A stretch of DNA of 64,000 nucleotides from Acidobacteriota bacterium (GCA_029263315.1 JAJCXR010000054.1:62001-126000); one strand, 5' to 3'; numbered from the stretch's first letter, positions 8,247 through 17,242 are shown. Translations and numbers: made by a program. The notes: generated by a model from the sequence alone, not told the origin.

Positions 8247-10589
8247 ATGGAAAGAGCCAAGCCAGCCTGGATTTTTGCGCCTCTGGCGCTGTTGGGACTA
8301 TTTCTGACCTATGAAGCGGTCAGCAAATGGGCCCCGGATGCCTTGCTCGAACCCGCAGACCGGACTCGCGTGGTCGCCAACGCCAAGGCCCAGGCCGAGA
8401 CCTTGGGCTGCCGCATCAGCAGCGATCCCAAGTTGCAAGTTTCCGCCGGCCTGCGCATGACCCCGACCGTCGGCGAGCTCAGGGCTCTGGTACGCCGCAT
8501 CCGAGATCCGGAAAAGCGCCGACAGCGTATGGCCTTGGCGCCCCCGTTGCGGGTCGGCGTTCGTTTCACCGAGGCCGTGTGTCCCAACAGTGCCACCGGC
8601 AACCTGCTCCTCGAATACGACAACGAGGCCGAGTTGGTGGGCGCCTCCTTCGGCTTCGGTGGCCCGATCAGCTTGCCCAAAAGCCCCCTCGGCCAAGGCT
8701 TTGCACGCCATCTGGCCCGCTCTCTGCTGGACGGCCCCGCCTTGCCGCAAAGCCGAACTGTCGAGCAGCAGGGGATCGAATGGATCTACCAGCGCACCTT
8801 GACCATCCCCCAAGAGCAGGGATTAGTGGCCTACGTTTACATCGCCAACGATGGCCGGTGGATGGTCCACCGGCAGGCGGCCGAGCATCTGGTGCGTAGC
8901 GAGCAACATTTGCTCTTCTGGCGTTGGCCCTTGGCCGTGCAGTTGCAAACCTACTTGCTGGTGCTGATCGCCTTCATCGCCCTCGGCCTGCTGCTCTGGC
9001 GCCTGAGCCATCAACGGGCCGGTTTCAGCCAGACGCCCCTTCTGGCGCTCTTGTTGTTGGTGGGTTTGGTGCCGGTGGTCCGCCACTACATGGAGGGAGA
9101 TTTTCGGATTCTCGCCGCCCTGTGGTGCTACTTGCTGCTCAATCAGGTCGGCGTTCTGCTCCTCTGGGTGGTGAGCGAAGCGGAGCTGCGGGAGCTACGC
9201 CCAGGCTCGATCGAGCACTGGGACCGTCTGATGCGCTGGAAACCTTTGGCCTCCACCGGACATCATTTGATCGTCGGTATCGCCTGTGGCAGCGCCCTGG
9301 CCGGCTTCGTGGCCGCCAGCGGACGTCTGGCGGAAAAGCTCGGCGGCGGCTACGGCAGCTATTTGGTCATCTTGCCGGACTATTGGTCCTTGCCCACCTC
9401 GCTCAATTGGGGCCTCGCCTTGACCGCCCTGACCGCCCTCTTGGTCGCCTGTGGCGGTCGCCTCGGGGGACATTTGGGGGCCATCCTAGGAGCCACCTTG
9501 AGCGCCGCGGGTTGGTCCTTGGTGACGCCGGTGGCACCGTTGGGTTGGTCCCTGGGATTTGCCCTGGTGCCGGCCCTGCTCTCCGGCTGGGTGGTCTGGC
9601 GCTATGGTTTCTTGACCCTCGCCGCCTCGACAGTTACGGCGGTCTCCCTACCCACCGCCTGGGTCGCCTGGTCGGCCTTTCCCCTACTCACCGAGTCCGC
9701 CGTCATCGCCAGCCTACCCTTCCTGTTGCTGCCCCTGGGCATCGTCCTGGCGCAGAGCGCACCGCGACACGGCGTCCGCGGTGAGGTGGAGCCCGCCTAC
9801 GTCTCCAGCCTCGAAGAACGGGCCAAGCTACAAGGTGAGGTCGAGTTGCTGCGCAGCCTTCAGCTCTCGCTGCTGCCACCGGCGGCGCAGATCGACGACC
9901 CGGACCTCGATATCGCGTGGCGCATGGTTCCCGCCGATTCCGTGGGCGGGGACTTCCTCGACTTGGTGAAAGACGACGACGGTCGCCTCTGGATGGCGGT
10001 GGCCGATGTGGCGGGTCACGGCATCGCCTGCTCGGTGCTCACCGCCTTCACCAAGGCGGCGGTGGCGGAGCACGCGGTGGGGGGAGTCAGCGCCGCTGAA
10101 GCCCTGAAGCGCATTCGTCGCCTATTTCGCCGCTTGCGCAGTCAACGAACCCTGGTGACCTTGGTGCTGGCGGTTTGGGACCCCCAGCACCGTACTTTGG
10201 CCGTTGCCTCGGCCGGCCACCCACCCCTCCTACTGCTCGATGAAGACGGCGTCCGGGAAGTCGGCCGACCTGGCATTCCGCTGGGCAACCAGCTGACCGC
10301 CTACGACGAAGAAGAGACTGTTCAGGTGGAAGGCAACGCCGTGGCCGTGGCCTATTCCGACGGTGTGGCCGAAGCCACCTCGCCGGGCGGCGAGCTCTAT
10401 TCCTACGACCGCTGGCCGCAGCGTTTACCGGAGCTGGCGGCCCTGAGCTCCACCGATATCCTGGCCTGCCTGCTCAGCGACATCGACCTGCACCGTCGAG
10501 GCCGACCGGCCGAAGACGACGTCACCGCCTTGGTCATCAAGCTGGGTCAGGCGTCTCCGCCTCTTGATCACGCAGCGACCACACCATGA
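8247..10589 (+). CDS. Membrane SpoIIE/RsbU-type PP2C phosphatase
   Basis: Membrane protein of 780 residues. A first TM helix lies at about 8-25, then a 200-residue extracytoplasmic domain, then a group of roughly eight hydrophobic helices (about 225-515), a short coiled coil, and a C-terminal PP2C/SpoIIE phosphatase domain from about 540. The phosphatase keeps its metal-binding acids: GGDFLDLV, VADVAGHG and AYSDGVAEA. Such proteins dephosphorylate anti-sigma-factor antagonists or similar Ser/Thr phosphoproteins in response to a signal. It is divergently transcribed from the TPR gene across 172 bp. Its last 53 bp overlap the convergent hydrolase gene. No anti-sigma partner is visible nearby; the receptor-type Ser/Thr kinase at 46-49 kb is an opposing enzyme in the same window. 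Confidence 0.88.
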   Translation: MERAKPAWIFAPLALLGLFLTYEAVSKWAPDALLEPADRTRVVANAKAQAETLGCRISSDPKLQVSAGLRMTPTVGELRALVRRIRDPEKRRQRMALAPPLRVGVRFTEAVCPNSATGNLLLEYDNEAELVGASFGFGGPISLPKSPLGQGFARHLARSLLDGPALPQSRTVEQQGIEWIYQRTLTIPQEQGLVAYVYIANDGRWMVHRQAAEHLVRSEQHLLFWRWPLAVQLQTYLLVLIAFIALGLLLWRLSHQRAGFSQTPLLALLLLVGLVPVVRHYMEGDFRILAALWCYLLLNQVGVLLLWVVSEAELRELRPGSIEHWDRLMRWKPLASTGHHLIVGIACGSALAGFVAASGRLAEKLGGGYGSYLVILPDYWSLPTSLNWGLALTALTALLVACGGRLGGHLGAILGATLSAAGWSLVTPVAPLGWSLGFALVPALLSGWVVWRYGFLTLAASTVTAVSLPTAWVAWSAFPLLTESAVIASLPFLLLPLGIVLAQSAPRHGVRGEVEPAYVSSLEERAKLQGEVELLRSLQLSLLPPAAQIDDPDLDIAWRMVPADSVGGDFLDLVKDDDGRLWMAVADVAGHGIACSVLTAFTKAAVAEHAVGGVSAAEALKRIRRLFRRLRSQRTLVTLVLAVWDPQHRTLAVASAGHPPLLLLDEDGVREVGRPGIPLGNQLTAYDEEETVQVEGNAVAVAYSDGVAEATSPGGELYSYDRWPQRLPELAALSSTDILACLLSDIDLHRRGRPAEDDVTALVIKLGQASPPLDHAATTP

Positions 10590-11952
10590 AGCGCTCGTCC
10601 AACGGGCTACGCCTCTCGAAACCGAGTAGATGGAACACTTCGAGCACCAAGAAACGGGCGAATTTTCGGTCCACGATGTAACTATTCGCCAACTCGGGAT
10701 GACGCTTCACCCCCGGCAACCAATGCAACGCATGAATCAGGGGTAGACGCCGGACGGCGGCCGACAGCAACAACCAGCGGCGGTGGACAGGCCGGACGAG
10801 AAAAAATCCGTCATCCCCTTGTTTCTGGTAGAGGGGCATCAACACCAAACCGTCCAACGGCGAGGCGACACCACCGTGGCGGTCCTTGGCCAGAATCTGA
10901 TGCTTGGACACCGGCTGAAAATTGATCCAGCCGGGCCGCATGCCGAAGAGATCGTGCGGCTCGATATGATGCCGATAACGCACCTCGACGATCGGCGGTA
11001 GGTGGGCGCACTCCAAGGCCAGACGATCGCGGTGGAACGACGCTTCCGCCATTTGATCCTCGGCCAGCAGAGAAGCGGACTCGAGAAAAACCCACAGGGC
11101 GGCGAAGGCCCTATTCACCGCCGAAGGGTCTTCGTGTTGGCCGGACTCATAACCGGCCGAAACCACCCCTTGGCTCGACAGAAAAGACGTCAAGGTACCC
11201 GACAGTTCCTCTTCCAAACCGAGTACCGACGGCACTGGGAGCCGCAGGGTGAAAGCGCGGTTCTGCAAATTGTCGTCAAGGGTCGTAAAAGCGATGCCCG
11301 GAGCCGAGAAGGTGTGGAGGTCGAGCAGATAGACCGGCTCCCCCGGCGGTGTCGAGCGTCGCGCCTCCTCGATGGCTTGCGCCAACTCCACCAACTCGGC
11401 ATCTTCGTCCGTCAAGGCCGCGGGTTCCTCCGCCGCCCTCAGCTGCAAAGAGGTCACCCTCTCAGGCTGCCAATGGCGATTGAGGTCATGGCGTAGAAAC
11501 CGGCGGTTGTGACGCAGGGCGCGACGATTTCCCACCAGAGCGACCAAGCGCCCCCTGCGCAAAGCCAGCGAACGCTCGGTAAAATCTTCCAGCAAACGCA
11601 CTAATCCGAGGACGCCCGCGGGTTCGTTGCCATGCAACCCGCCGATGACGATCAGCGTGGGCCCCGGCGCCGCCCCTTCGAGCTTACCGAGCAGGCGCGG
11701 CGCTTCCAGCCCCCCTGGCGCGCTGGGCTGCACTTGCAGCGCCCCTTCACCTCTCAGGAGATTTTTCAGCGGCGGCGGCTCCATCGCGGGGTCCGGCGGC
11801 ATCACCGTCGGCGCCAGCACCGCCGGTGCGGTGACGGTGGTGGTGGTGCTGGTGTCGGCCGGCGCAGCAGTAGCTACCGTCGCCACGCCGCGGGACAGGG
11901 GAACAACCGCCGTATCCTCGGCGGGGGCATCGGGAATCGCAAGCTCAGTCAT
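10537..11952 (-). CDS. AstE/aspartoacylase-like zinc hydrolase
   Basis: 471-residue protein of the succinylglutamate desuccinylase/aspartoacylase family (M14-like zinc fold). GLHGNEPAG near residue 105 gives the His and Glu zinc ligands, the Asn-Arg-Arg region near 142 (VGNRRALRHNRRF) binds the carboxylate of the substrate, YLLDLHTFSAPG near 205 gives the last His, and SAGYESGQHED near 265 the catalytic Glu. The first 85 residues are low-complexity Ala/Thr/Val/Pro, and about 190 residues follow the catalytic core, longer than usual. The family cleaves N-acyl amino acids; the substrate here is unknown. The 3' end overlaps the convergent phosphatase gene by 53 bp. Confidence 0.78.
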   Translation of the reverse strand: MTELAIPDAPAEDTAVVPLSRGVATVATAAPADTSTTTTVTAPAVLAPTVMPPDPAMEPPPLKNLLRGEGALQVQPSAPGGLEAPRLLGKLEGAAPGPTLIVIGGLHGNEPAGVLGLVRLLEDFTERSLALRRGRLVALVGNRRALRHNRRFLRHDLNRHWQPERVTSLQLRAAEEPAALTDEDAELVELAQAIEEARRSTPPGEPVYLLDLHTFSAPGIAFTTLDDNLQNRAFTLRLPVPSVLGLEEELSGTLTSFLSSQGVVSAGYESGQHEDPSAVNRAFAALWVFLESASLLAEDQMAEASFHRDRLALECAHLPPIVEVRYRHHIEPHDLFGMRPGWINFQPVSKHQILAKDRHGGVASPLDGLVLMPLYQKQGDDGFFLVRPVHRRWLLLSAAVRRLPLIHALHWLPGVKRHPELANSYIVDRKFARFLVLEVFHLLGFERRSPLDERFMVWSLRDQEAETPDPA

Positions 11953-12070
11953 GGGATCAACTTATCATTGCGCCCAGGGATCGTGGCGGGCGCAGGGTTT
12001 CTGGTTGGTGTTTCATCGCGCCAGCGGAGCCTGGCGTTGTCCTTGTCGGATGCAGAATAACCCGAGAAGG

Positions 12071-12505
12071 TTACCCGTCCCAAATCTCGTGATGGTGGCC
12101 GGCACCGCTGGAGGGACCACCGGGGGCCGTGATCCAAGCGTGGAAATGGCGTCGTCCCTCAGCTCGCACGGCCCCGAGCCGGAGGGCGGGCCGGAGCCCA
12201 CATCGGGACCACAAATCGAGCAGCATCAACGCGTGATCGAGACAATGGCCCTTCGATCCTTGCCCAGTCGATCCCAGGTCCTGGGACCCGTTGCGACGGG
12301 ACAACCAGCGTAGCCAGCGGTCAGCGCAAGCGGCGAGACGTACCGGATTGGCCAGATACCGACAGCGAAACTCCGGGACCCGTCGCAACCCGACGGCGAC
12401 ATCGTCCAGCCGCCCGGAAGCCAGGCGACGGCTACGCCACCAAGCCCGCAGCACCGCCGGAGCTGCGAGCAGGAAGAACAGACTTTTGTCGAGGAACAGC
12501 ACCAT
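12071..12505 (-). CDS. Lasso peptide B2-like (transglutaminase-like) protein
   Basis: 144 residues, similar to the PF13471-type leader peptidase (B2 protein) of lasso and related RiPP pathways. An N-terminal hydrophobic stretch and a basic helical region lead to the core CLDHALMLLDLWSRCG near residue 86 and RHFHAWITAPGG near 117; the Cys and the His of HAW match the expected catalytic Cys and His. The start has GAGG 9 nt upstream. No B1, asparagine-synthetase-like C protein or obvious precursor is adjacent, so it is an orphan here. A PqqD/HprK-like/radical SAM operon lies 10 kb away. One dispersed repeat copy stands about 200 bp upstream. The third catalytic acid is not certain. Confidence 0.65.
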   Translation of the reverse strand: MVLFLDKSLFFLLAAPAVLRAWWRSRRLASGRLDDVAVGLRRVPEFRCRYLANPVRLAACADRWLRWLSRRNGSQDLGSTGQGSKGHCLDHALMLLDLWSRCGLRPALRLGAVRAEGRRHFHAWITAPGGPSSGAGHHHEIWDG

Positions 12506-12710
12506 GAAATGACCCTCAACCTTTCCCTAGCACAAAGCGAGCCAAAATTCGGAGCTCTTGCCACGGCCTCTTAAGATCGACACAAGGCTATTGTTGACAA
12601 TGAGTTGGGGAGATTCGTAGCAGCGGAGGAGAGCGCCCGCAGCGGCATCGCCATGGTCCGATTTGCCCCAGGCGGGACATTCTTCCCTACCTCGCCACGG
12701 GGGGATTTGC

Positions 12711-12894
12711 TAGTTCCCGTCCCGTTTTACCGACATCGGGGCCAGCCGGAGCCCTCCGAGGGGCACGGACGGAGTGCTGTCCGAGCCGTCGGGCCATGGG
12801 AACGGGATGAAACATTGATATAAATGGGTAGAGATCTAAACCTCAGCGATGGGGCGAGCTTGGAGGCCGTGCACAGCCGAAGGGCTCCCGCCCC
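12711..12894 (+). repeat. Dispersed repeat, copy A
   Basis: About 185 bp that align along their length with 24477-24663 (same orientation) and the complement of 62256-62440. Conserved blocks include GCACGGACGGAGTGCTGTC (12764-12782), AAACATTGATA (about 12810-12820) and CAGCCGAAGGGCTC (12875-12888). A partial second copy of the left end, GTCCCGTTTTACCGACATCG and the following 18 bases, recurs at 12929-12965. The 565-bp gene-free stretch from 12506 to 13070 is made up of this element, its partial copy and otherwise unremarkable sequence. No transposase and no clear target duplication is seen. Confidence 0.85.
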
Positions 12895-12907
12895 GCTTCG
12901 TTTTCTC

Positions 12908-12932
12908 GGACGGGATTCGCTAGCTCCCGTCC
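12908..12932 (+). terminator. Hairpin with T-run in the partial repeat copy
   Basis: GGACGGGA and TCCCGTCC form a perfect 8-bp stem around a 9-nt loop, followed by CGTTTTA. This has the shape of a weak intrinsic terminator reading rightward. It is part of the repeat family's left end, so it may serve the element rather than a gene; no rightward gene ends just before it. Confidence 0.35.
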
Positions 12933-13038
12933 CGTTTTACCGACATCGGGGCCAGCCGGAGGCCCCAAATCCGCCCCCTCCAGCTATTGTTGGATGGACA
13001 CTCGCTGGATTCCCAGGTGGGTACCGGCATGGAACTAG

Positions 13039-13070
13039 GCCGAGAGACGCTACAGCCGAGAGACGCTACA
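13039..13070. repeat. Perfect 16-bp tandem duplication
   Basis: GCCGAGAGACGCTACA occurs twice in a row and ends at the base before the ATG at 13071. Its length is not a multiple of three, so if this were coding a unit change would shift the frame. That favours a hybrid kinase start at 13071 or 13083 over the in-frame ATG at 13029 or TTG at 12987. Confidence 0.8.
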
Positions 13071-16055
13071 ATGGACAGCGAGATGGCACATCACATTCCG
13101 GCAGACCAGCCCTTGGTCGTCGAAAGCGACAGCGATTACCCAACAGCTTCGGGCCGAGATGCCCGCAGGCCGGACTCGGAAATAGCCTCCCTCGAGAAGC
13201 GGCGCCTCTTGCTCTCAGGCCTCGGATTCGTCGTCGCCTTTTCCTTGGGCGGCATTCTCGCCTGGCTCGGCCTGCTCAACATCCCTTTCGACAGGTGGAT
13301 CATCGCCCTCACCGTGACCCTGGTCATTCAAGGCGCTCTCTGGTGGGCCTCCGCCATCGGCTGGCATCGTCGAAGCGGCATCGATCGTCACTTCGTCTTC
13401 ACCCCGATGGCAGCGACGGCGGTGATTTTCATCGTCTACATGTGGTTGGCTCCAAATATCCGCTGGCTGCCGCTGATGATGTGGTTCGCCGTTCTGTTCT
13501 TCGTCACCGGTCGGGCTGGGCTGCGATCGATTCTCATCACCGGCAGCGCCATGACCCTCGGCTACGGAGCCGTGTCCTGGAGAATGGTTCAGCTGGGGGA
13601 AGCTTCGGCCTACCAAGTGCTCGCCATCGGACTGTTCTTTTGGGCGATCAACGCCTATGGCGCCTTCGTCCTCGAACGCCTGCGTAGCCGCAGCCGGGCA
13701 AGCCGACGGGATCTGGAAAGAATCCACGACCTGACGGAAGACCTCATCTGCAAAGTCGATCACCGGGGCTATCTAAAATCTATCAACCCCGCCTTCGAGA
13801 GAACGCTGGGGTATAGCCGCTCCGAGCTCCTGAACCAACCCATGGTTTCCCTGGTTCACCCAACGGACCACCAAGGGACACGACAATGGATCGCAGCACT
13901 GAGCAGCGGCGAGGTCCTCGGTGAGATCGAGAACCGTTTCCGATGCCAAGACGGCACCTACCGCTGGTTCTCCTGGCGCTGCTTCGCTTTGCCCGGCAAC
14001 GACCCCATGATCTACGCCATCGGCCGAGACGTGACGGCGAGCAAGCGGGCCGCAGCGGCCCTTCGGAAGAGCGAGGAAAGCCTGGCCGAGGCGCAGAAGC
14101 TCGTGCATCTGGGCAGTTGGACGTTCGACATCCCGCACCGCCGGCTCGAATGGAGTGCTGAGCTGTACCGGATCCTCGGCCTGTCGCCCACCACCTACAC
14201 CCCGTCGGCGAAGGCATCCTGGAGCTTCGTCGATGTCGGCCAACGCCGCCGAGTCCAGAAACAGCTCTACCAGGCCTTGCGCGATCGTGGCTCCTGCGCC
14301 TTCGAAGTCTCCATCCATCGAGCCGACGGACAAACCCGTACCTTGCAGTCCTGCGCCAAGGTGCTCACCGACCCCTCAGGACGGCCCACTGGGATCCTGG
14401 GATCGGTGCTCGATATCACCGAGCACTGTGAAGCCCGCGACGCCCTCGATCAGGCCAATCGCGCCAAGCGGGAGCTCCTGGCCAACGTCAGCCACGAGAT
14501 TCGGACACCGTTGAATGGCATTCTCGGCGTCGCCTCGCTGCTTTTGAAGGAGGATCTGAGACGCACGACGCGGGCCTACGTCGAAACCATTCGCAGCTCA
14601 GGTGAAGGGCTCTTGGCGATCATCGACGAGATTCTCGACCTGTCAAAGATCGAGGCCGGGCGTCTGGAGCTGGAATCCGTTCCCTTTTCCCTCCCCCAAA
14701 CAGTGCAACAAATCATGGCGCTGCTGCGTCCCAAGGCCTTCGAAAAGGGGCTCGATCTCCAGTCCCATGTCGATCCCGCGGTGGCGACCGATCTACAGGG
14801 CGATCCAACCCGCCTGCGGCAGATTCTCCTCAACCTCTTGGGCAACGCCATCAAGTTCACCGCTAAGGGAAGTGTCGAGCTGCGCATCACCGAGGAATCC
14901 CAGGACGACGAGCAAATCTCGCTCACCTTTGCGGTCCGCGACACCGGTATCGGAATTCCGTCCGGTATACAAGATCAGCTCTTCCAACCCTTTGTGCAGG
15001 CCGAAACCTCGACGACGCGGCACTACGGAGGCACCGGTCTGGGGCTGGCCATCAGCCGTCGGCTGGTGGAGCTTCAAGGCGGACAGCTCACCGTCCAGAG
15101 CACGCCGGGTCAGGGCTCCACCTTTCGTTTTTCCTTGCCGTTCTCGCTACCGGGATCACCACCCGCAGCCCTATCCTCCACCAACCCTCGACCAAGAAAG
15201 ACGTTACAACCGGAGCAACGACGAGAGCACTGCATCTTGGTGGCTGAAGACGAAACGGTCAATCGCATGGTCATCACCAAGTTGCTCTCCACCTTGGGCT
15301 ACCGCTCTCAGGCCGTCGACAATGGCTACGCGGTGCTAGAAGTGCTCACCCGCATGGAATTTTCCGCCATCTTGATGGACTGCCAAATGCCACATCTAGA
15401 CGGCTTCGAGACGACCCGACGCATCCGTCAACAGCGTTCGGCACCCATCCCGATCATCGCCATGACGGCCCACGCCATGACCGGAGACCGCGATCGGTGC
15501 CTGGCCGCGGGCATGGACGACTACTTGCCCAAACCGTTCAATGAGGGCCGCCTGGCCCGCACCATCGATCGCTGGATGGATGGCCCCCCGACCCAAGGCT
15601 TCGTCGACGCTTTCAACATCGCCGAAGGCCCGGGTATTGCGGATCGCTTCGACGAAGCTGGCCCTCGATTGAGCGTCCAAGACGGCGGCCGGTCAGGCCC
15701 GGCCATCGACCGGTCCTCCCTCGAAGCGCTCATCGGCTCCGGGTCCCCCAAGCTGATGCACTCGGCGGCTGAGATCTTCTTGCGCCAAGGACCAGAGAAG
15801 CTGGTCGCCATGCAAGGGCATCTCGAGTCAAAGGAGCTCGATTCCCTGGGTCGCCTGGCCCACGGCATGGCAGGCACGGCGGGTTTTGTCGGCGCCGTCG
15901 GTTTGTCCGAACACTGCCGCAGCTTGGAAGAGCTTGCCTCCGACGGTGATCTGGCGGGCAGCACCACGGCCCTGTCCGAGATCCATGGGGTTTTTCAACG
16001 GGCCAGTGAGGAGCTGCGGGACATTCTGAACGAAGAGCTTTCGAGCACGCCGTGA
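13071..16055 (+). CDS. Hybrid sensor histidine kinase with receiver and Hpt domains
   Basis: Membrane phosphorelay kinase of about 994 residues. Order: five or six TM helices (about 45-205), PAS domain (about 215-330, LTEDLICKVDHRGYLKSINP), second PAS (about 335-450), HisKA with the phospho-His in NVSHEIRTPLNG (about 468), HATPase with NLLGNAIKFT, DTGIGIP and GGTGLGLAIS, receiver with AEDETVNRMV and the Asp in ILMDCQMPHLDG (about 765), and a C-terminal Hpt domain with its His in LAHGMAGTAGFVGA (about 925). All relay residues are present, so it can hand phosphate to an external receiver. Its stop overlaps the GTG of a solute-binding lipoprotein by 4 bp, so the two are translationally coupled and the lipoprotein may be its ligand-presenting partner. 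Confidence 0.9.
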   Translation: MDSEMAHHIPADQPLVVESDSDYPTASGRDARRPDSEIASLEKRRLLLSGLGFVVAFSLGGILAWLGLLNIPFDRWIIALTVTLVIQGALWWASAIGWHRRSGIDRHFVFTPMAATAVIFIVYMWLAPNIRWLPLMMWFAVLFFVTGRAGLRSILITGSAMTLGYGAVSWRMVQLGEASAYQVLAIGLFFWAINAYGAFVLERLRSRSRASRRDLERIHDLTEDLICKVDHRGYLKSINPAFERTLGYSRSELLNQPMVSLVHPTDHQGTRQWIAALSSGEVLGEIENRFRCQDGTYRWFSWRCFALPGNDPMIYAIGRDVTASKRAAAALRKSEESLAEAQKLVHLGSWTFDIPHRRLEWSAELYRILGLSPTTYTPSAKASWSFVDVGQRRRVQKQLYQALRDRGSCAFEVSIHRADGQTRTLQSCAKVLTDPSGRPTGILGSVLDITEHCEARDALDQANRAKRELLANVSHEIRTPLNGILGVASLLLKEDLRRTTRAYVETIRSSGEGLLAIIDEILDLSKIEAGRLELESVPFSLPQTVQQIMALLRPKAFEKGLDLQSHVDPAVATDLQGDPTRLRQILLNLLGNAIKFTAKGSVELRITEESQDDEQISLTFAVRDTGIGIPSGIQDQLFQPFVQAETSTTRHYGGTGLGLAISRRLVELQGGQLTVQSTPGQGSTFRFSLPFSLPGSPPAALSSTNPRPRKTLQPEQRREHCILVAEDETVNRMVITKLLSTLGYRSQAVDNGYAVLEVLTRMEFSAILMDCQMPHLDGFETTRRIRQQRSAPIPIIAMTAHAMTGDRDRCLAAGMDDYLPKPFNEGRLARTIDRWMDGPPTQGFVDAFNIAEGPGIADRFDEAGPRLSVQDGGRSGPAIDRSSLEALIGSGSPKLMHSAAEIFLRQGPEKLVAMQGHLESKELDSLGRLAHGMAGTAGFVGAVGLSEHCRSLEELASDGDLAGSTTALSEIHGVFQRASEELRDILNEELSSTP

Positions 16056-17242
16056 GGGGCCACCGGAAAGTTGCCGTCCCGCCTTGGAGCCGCGTCCTCG
16101 CGGGTCTCCTGCCGTGTTTCCTTGTGGGCCTTCTGAGCGCCTGCGGAAACCCGCCGCAGCCGGTATCCGACACCGTGATCATCGGCCTCTTGGTGGACAA
16201 TAGCCGTCCCATTCACCAACCGGTGCTCAACGCCGCTCGCCTAGCCATCGAAGAGATCGACCATGCCGGCGGCCTGGAAGTGGACGGCCGACGTATGTCC
16301 GTGGAGCTGGCGGTCGAAGATGCGATCAGCACTCCAGAACAAGCCGCCACTGCCGCCATGCGCTTGATCAACCAGGTCCAGGTGAGCGCCATGGTCGGTT
16401 GCAGTCTGTCGCGTAACGCCATTCCGGTGGGTGAGATCGCCGAACGGGCCCACATTCCGATGATCAGCCCGGCCTCGACAAATCCCCGCACCACCTCCGG
16501 CAGGTCCTATGTCTATCGCGTCCCCTTCACCGACACCGACCAGGGTCAGATGATGGCGCGCTTTGCGCTGCGTGACTTGAAGATGCGACGCTTTGCCATA
16601 CTCTTCAATGAATCCGAACCTTACAGCGTCGCGGTGAAGGATGCATTTCAGAGCGAGATCGAGTCCTCCGGAGGTGAGGTCATCAGTGCCTCCGCCTATA
16701 GCCACCGCAGCGACGATCTGCGCCCGGCCCTCGAGCGACTGGCCGGCCAACAACCGGACGCCCTCTTTCTGCCAAACTACACATGGGACATCGCCGCCAT
16801 CGGCAAGCAGATGGCGCAGCTCGGCCTGGATCTACAACTCCTCGGCAGCGAAAGCTGGACCACCGAGATCCTCGCCGATGAGCCCGGGCTCGACAACGCC
16901 TATGTGCTGCAACACTGGTATCTCGGCCCCGGCGCCGACACCGTGATCCCCAACCGGCAGGCCCAACGCTTCGCGCAGCTTTATGAGCAACGGCACGGAG
17001 CCCCACCCTTCGGCCTGTCCGCCCTCACCTTCGACGCCTTCGGCTTACTCTTTCAGGCCATTGAGCGGGCAGGGAGCGTGGCGCCCGAAGCCATCAACCG
17101 CCAGTTGGCGGTAACGGAGAGCTTCGCCGGGGCGACCGGCGCCATCACCTATCGAAATCAGGGTGGAGATCCCCACAAGGGCGCCGTCATCGTCCGTTTG
17201 CAGGGGGGGGAGATCGTTTTTCAAAGCCGTCTCGAGCCTTGA
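16052..17242 (+). CDS. Branched-chain amino acid-type substrate-binding lipoprotein
   Basis: Periplasmic binding protein type I (LivJ/Leu-Ile-Val family) of 396 residues. A signal sequence with lipobox LLSAC is at about 27-31. The fold opens with DTVIIGLLVDNSRPIHQPVLN; the ligand-contact loop with VGCSLSRNAIP lies near 114 and MISPASTNPRTTS near 135. It starts at GTG within the stop of the upstream hybrid kinase (GTGA overlap). No permease or ATPase gene is near, so a sensory role, binding an amino acid or amide and presenting it to the kinase, is more likely than transport. The end overlaps the convergent second hybrid kinase by 22 bp. Confidence 0.85.
   Translation: MRGHRKVAVPPWSRVLAGLLPCFLVGLLSACGNPPQPVSDTVIIGLLVDNSRPIHQPVLNAARLAIEEIDHAGGLEVDGRRMSVELAVEDAISTPEQAATAAMRLINQVQVSAMVGCSLSRNAIPVGEIAERAHIPMISPASTNPRTTSGRSYVYRVPFTDTDQGQMMARFALRDLKMRRFAILFNESEPYSVAVKDAFQSEIESSGGEVISASAYSHRSDDLRPALERLAGQQPDALFLPNYTWDIAAIGKQMAQLGLDLQLLGSESWTTEILADEPGLDNAYVLQHWYLGPGADTVIPNRQAQRFAQLYEQRHGAPPFGLSALTFDAFGLLFQAIERAGSVAPEAINRQLAVTESFAGATGAITYRNQGGDPHKGAVIVRLQGGEIVFQSRLEP

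Noticed and set aside
12594-12599. TTGACA -35 box upstream of repeat copy A
   Set aside because: No acceptable -10 hexamer follows at 16-18 bp.
12824-13687. 287-codon plus-strand frame starting in repeat copy A
   Set aside because: Overlaps the hybrid kinase in another frame and starts inside the repeat; Arg/His-rich with no domain.
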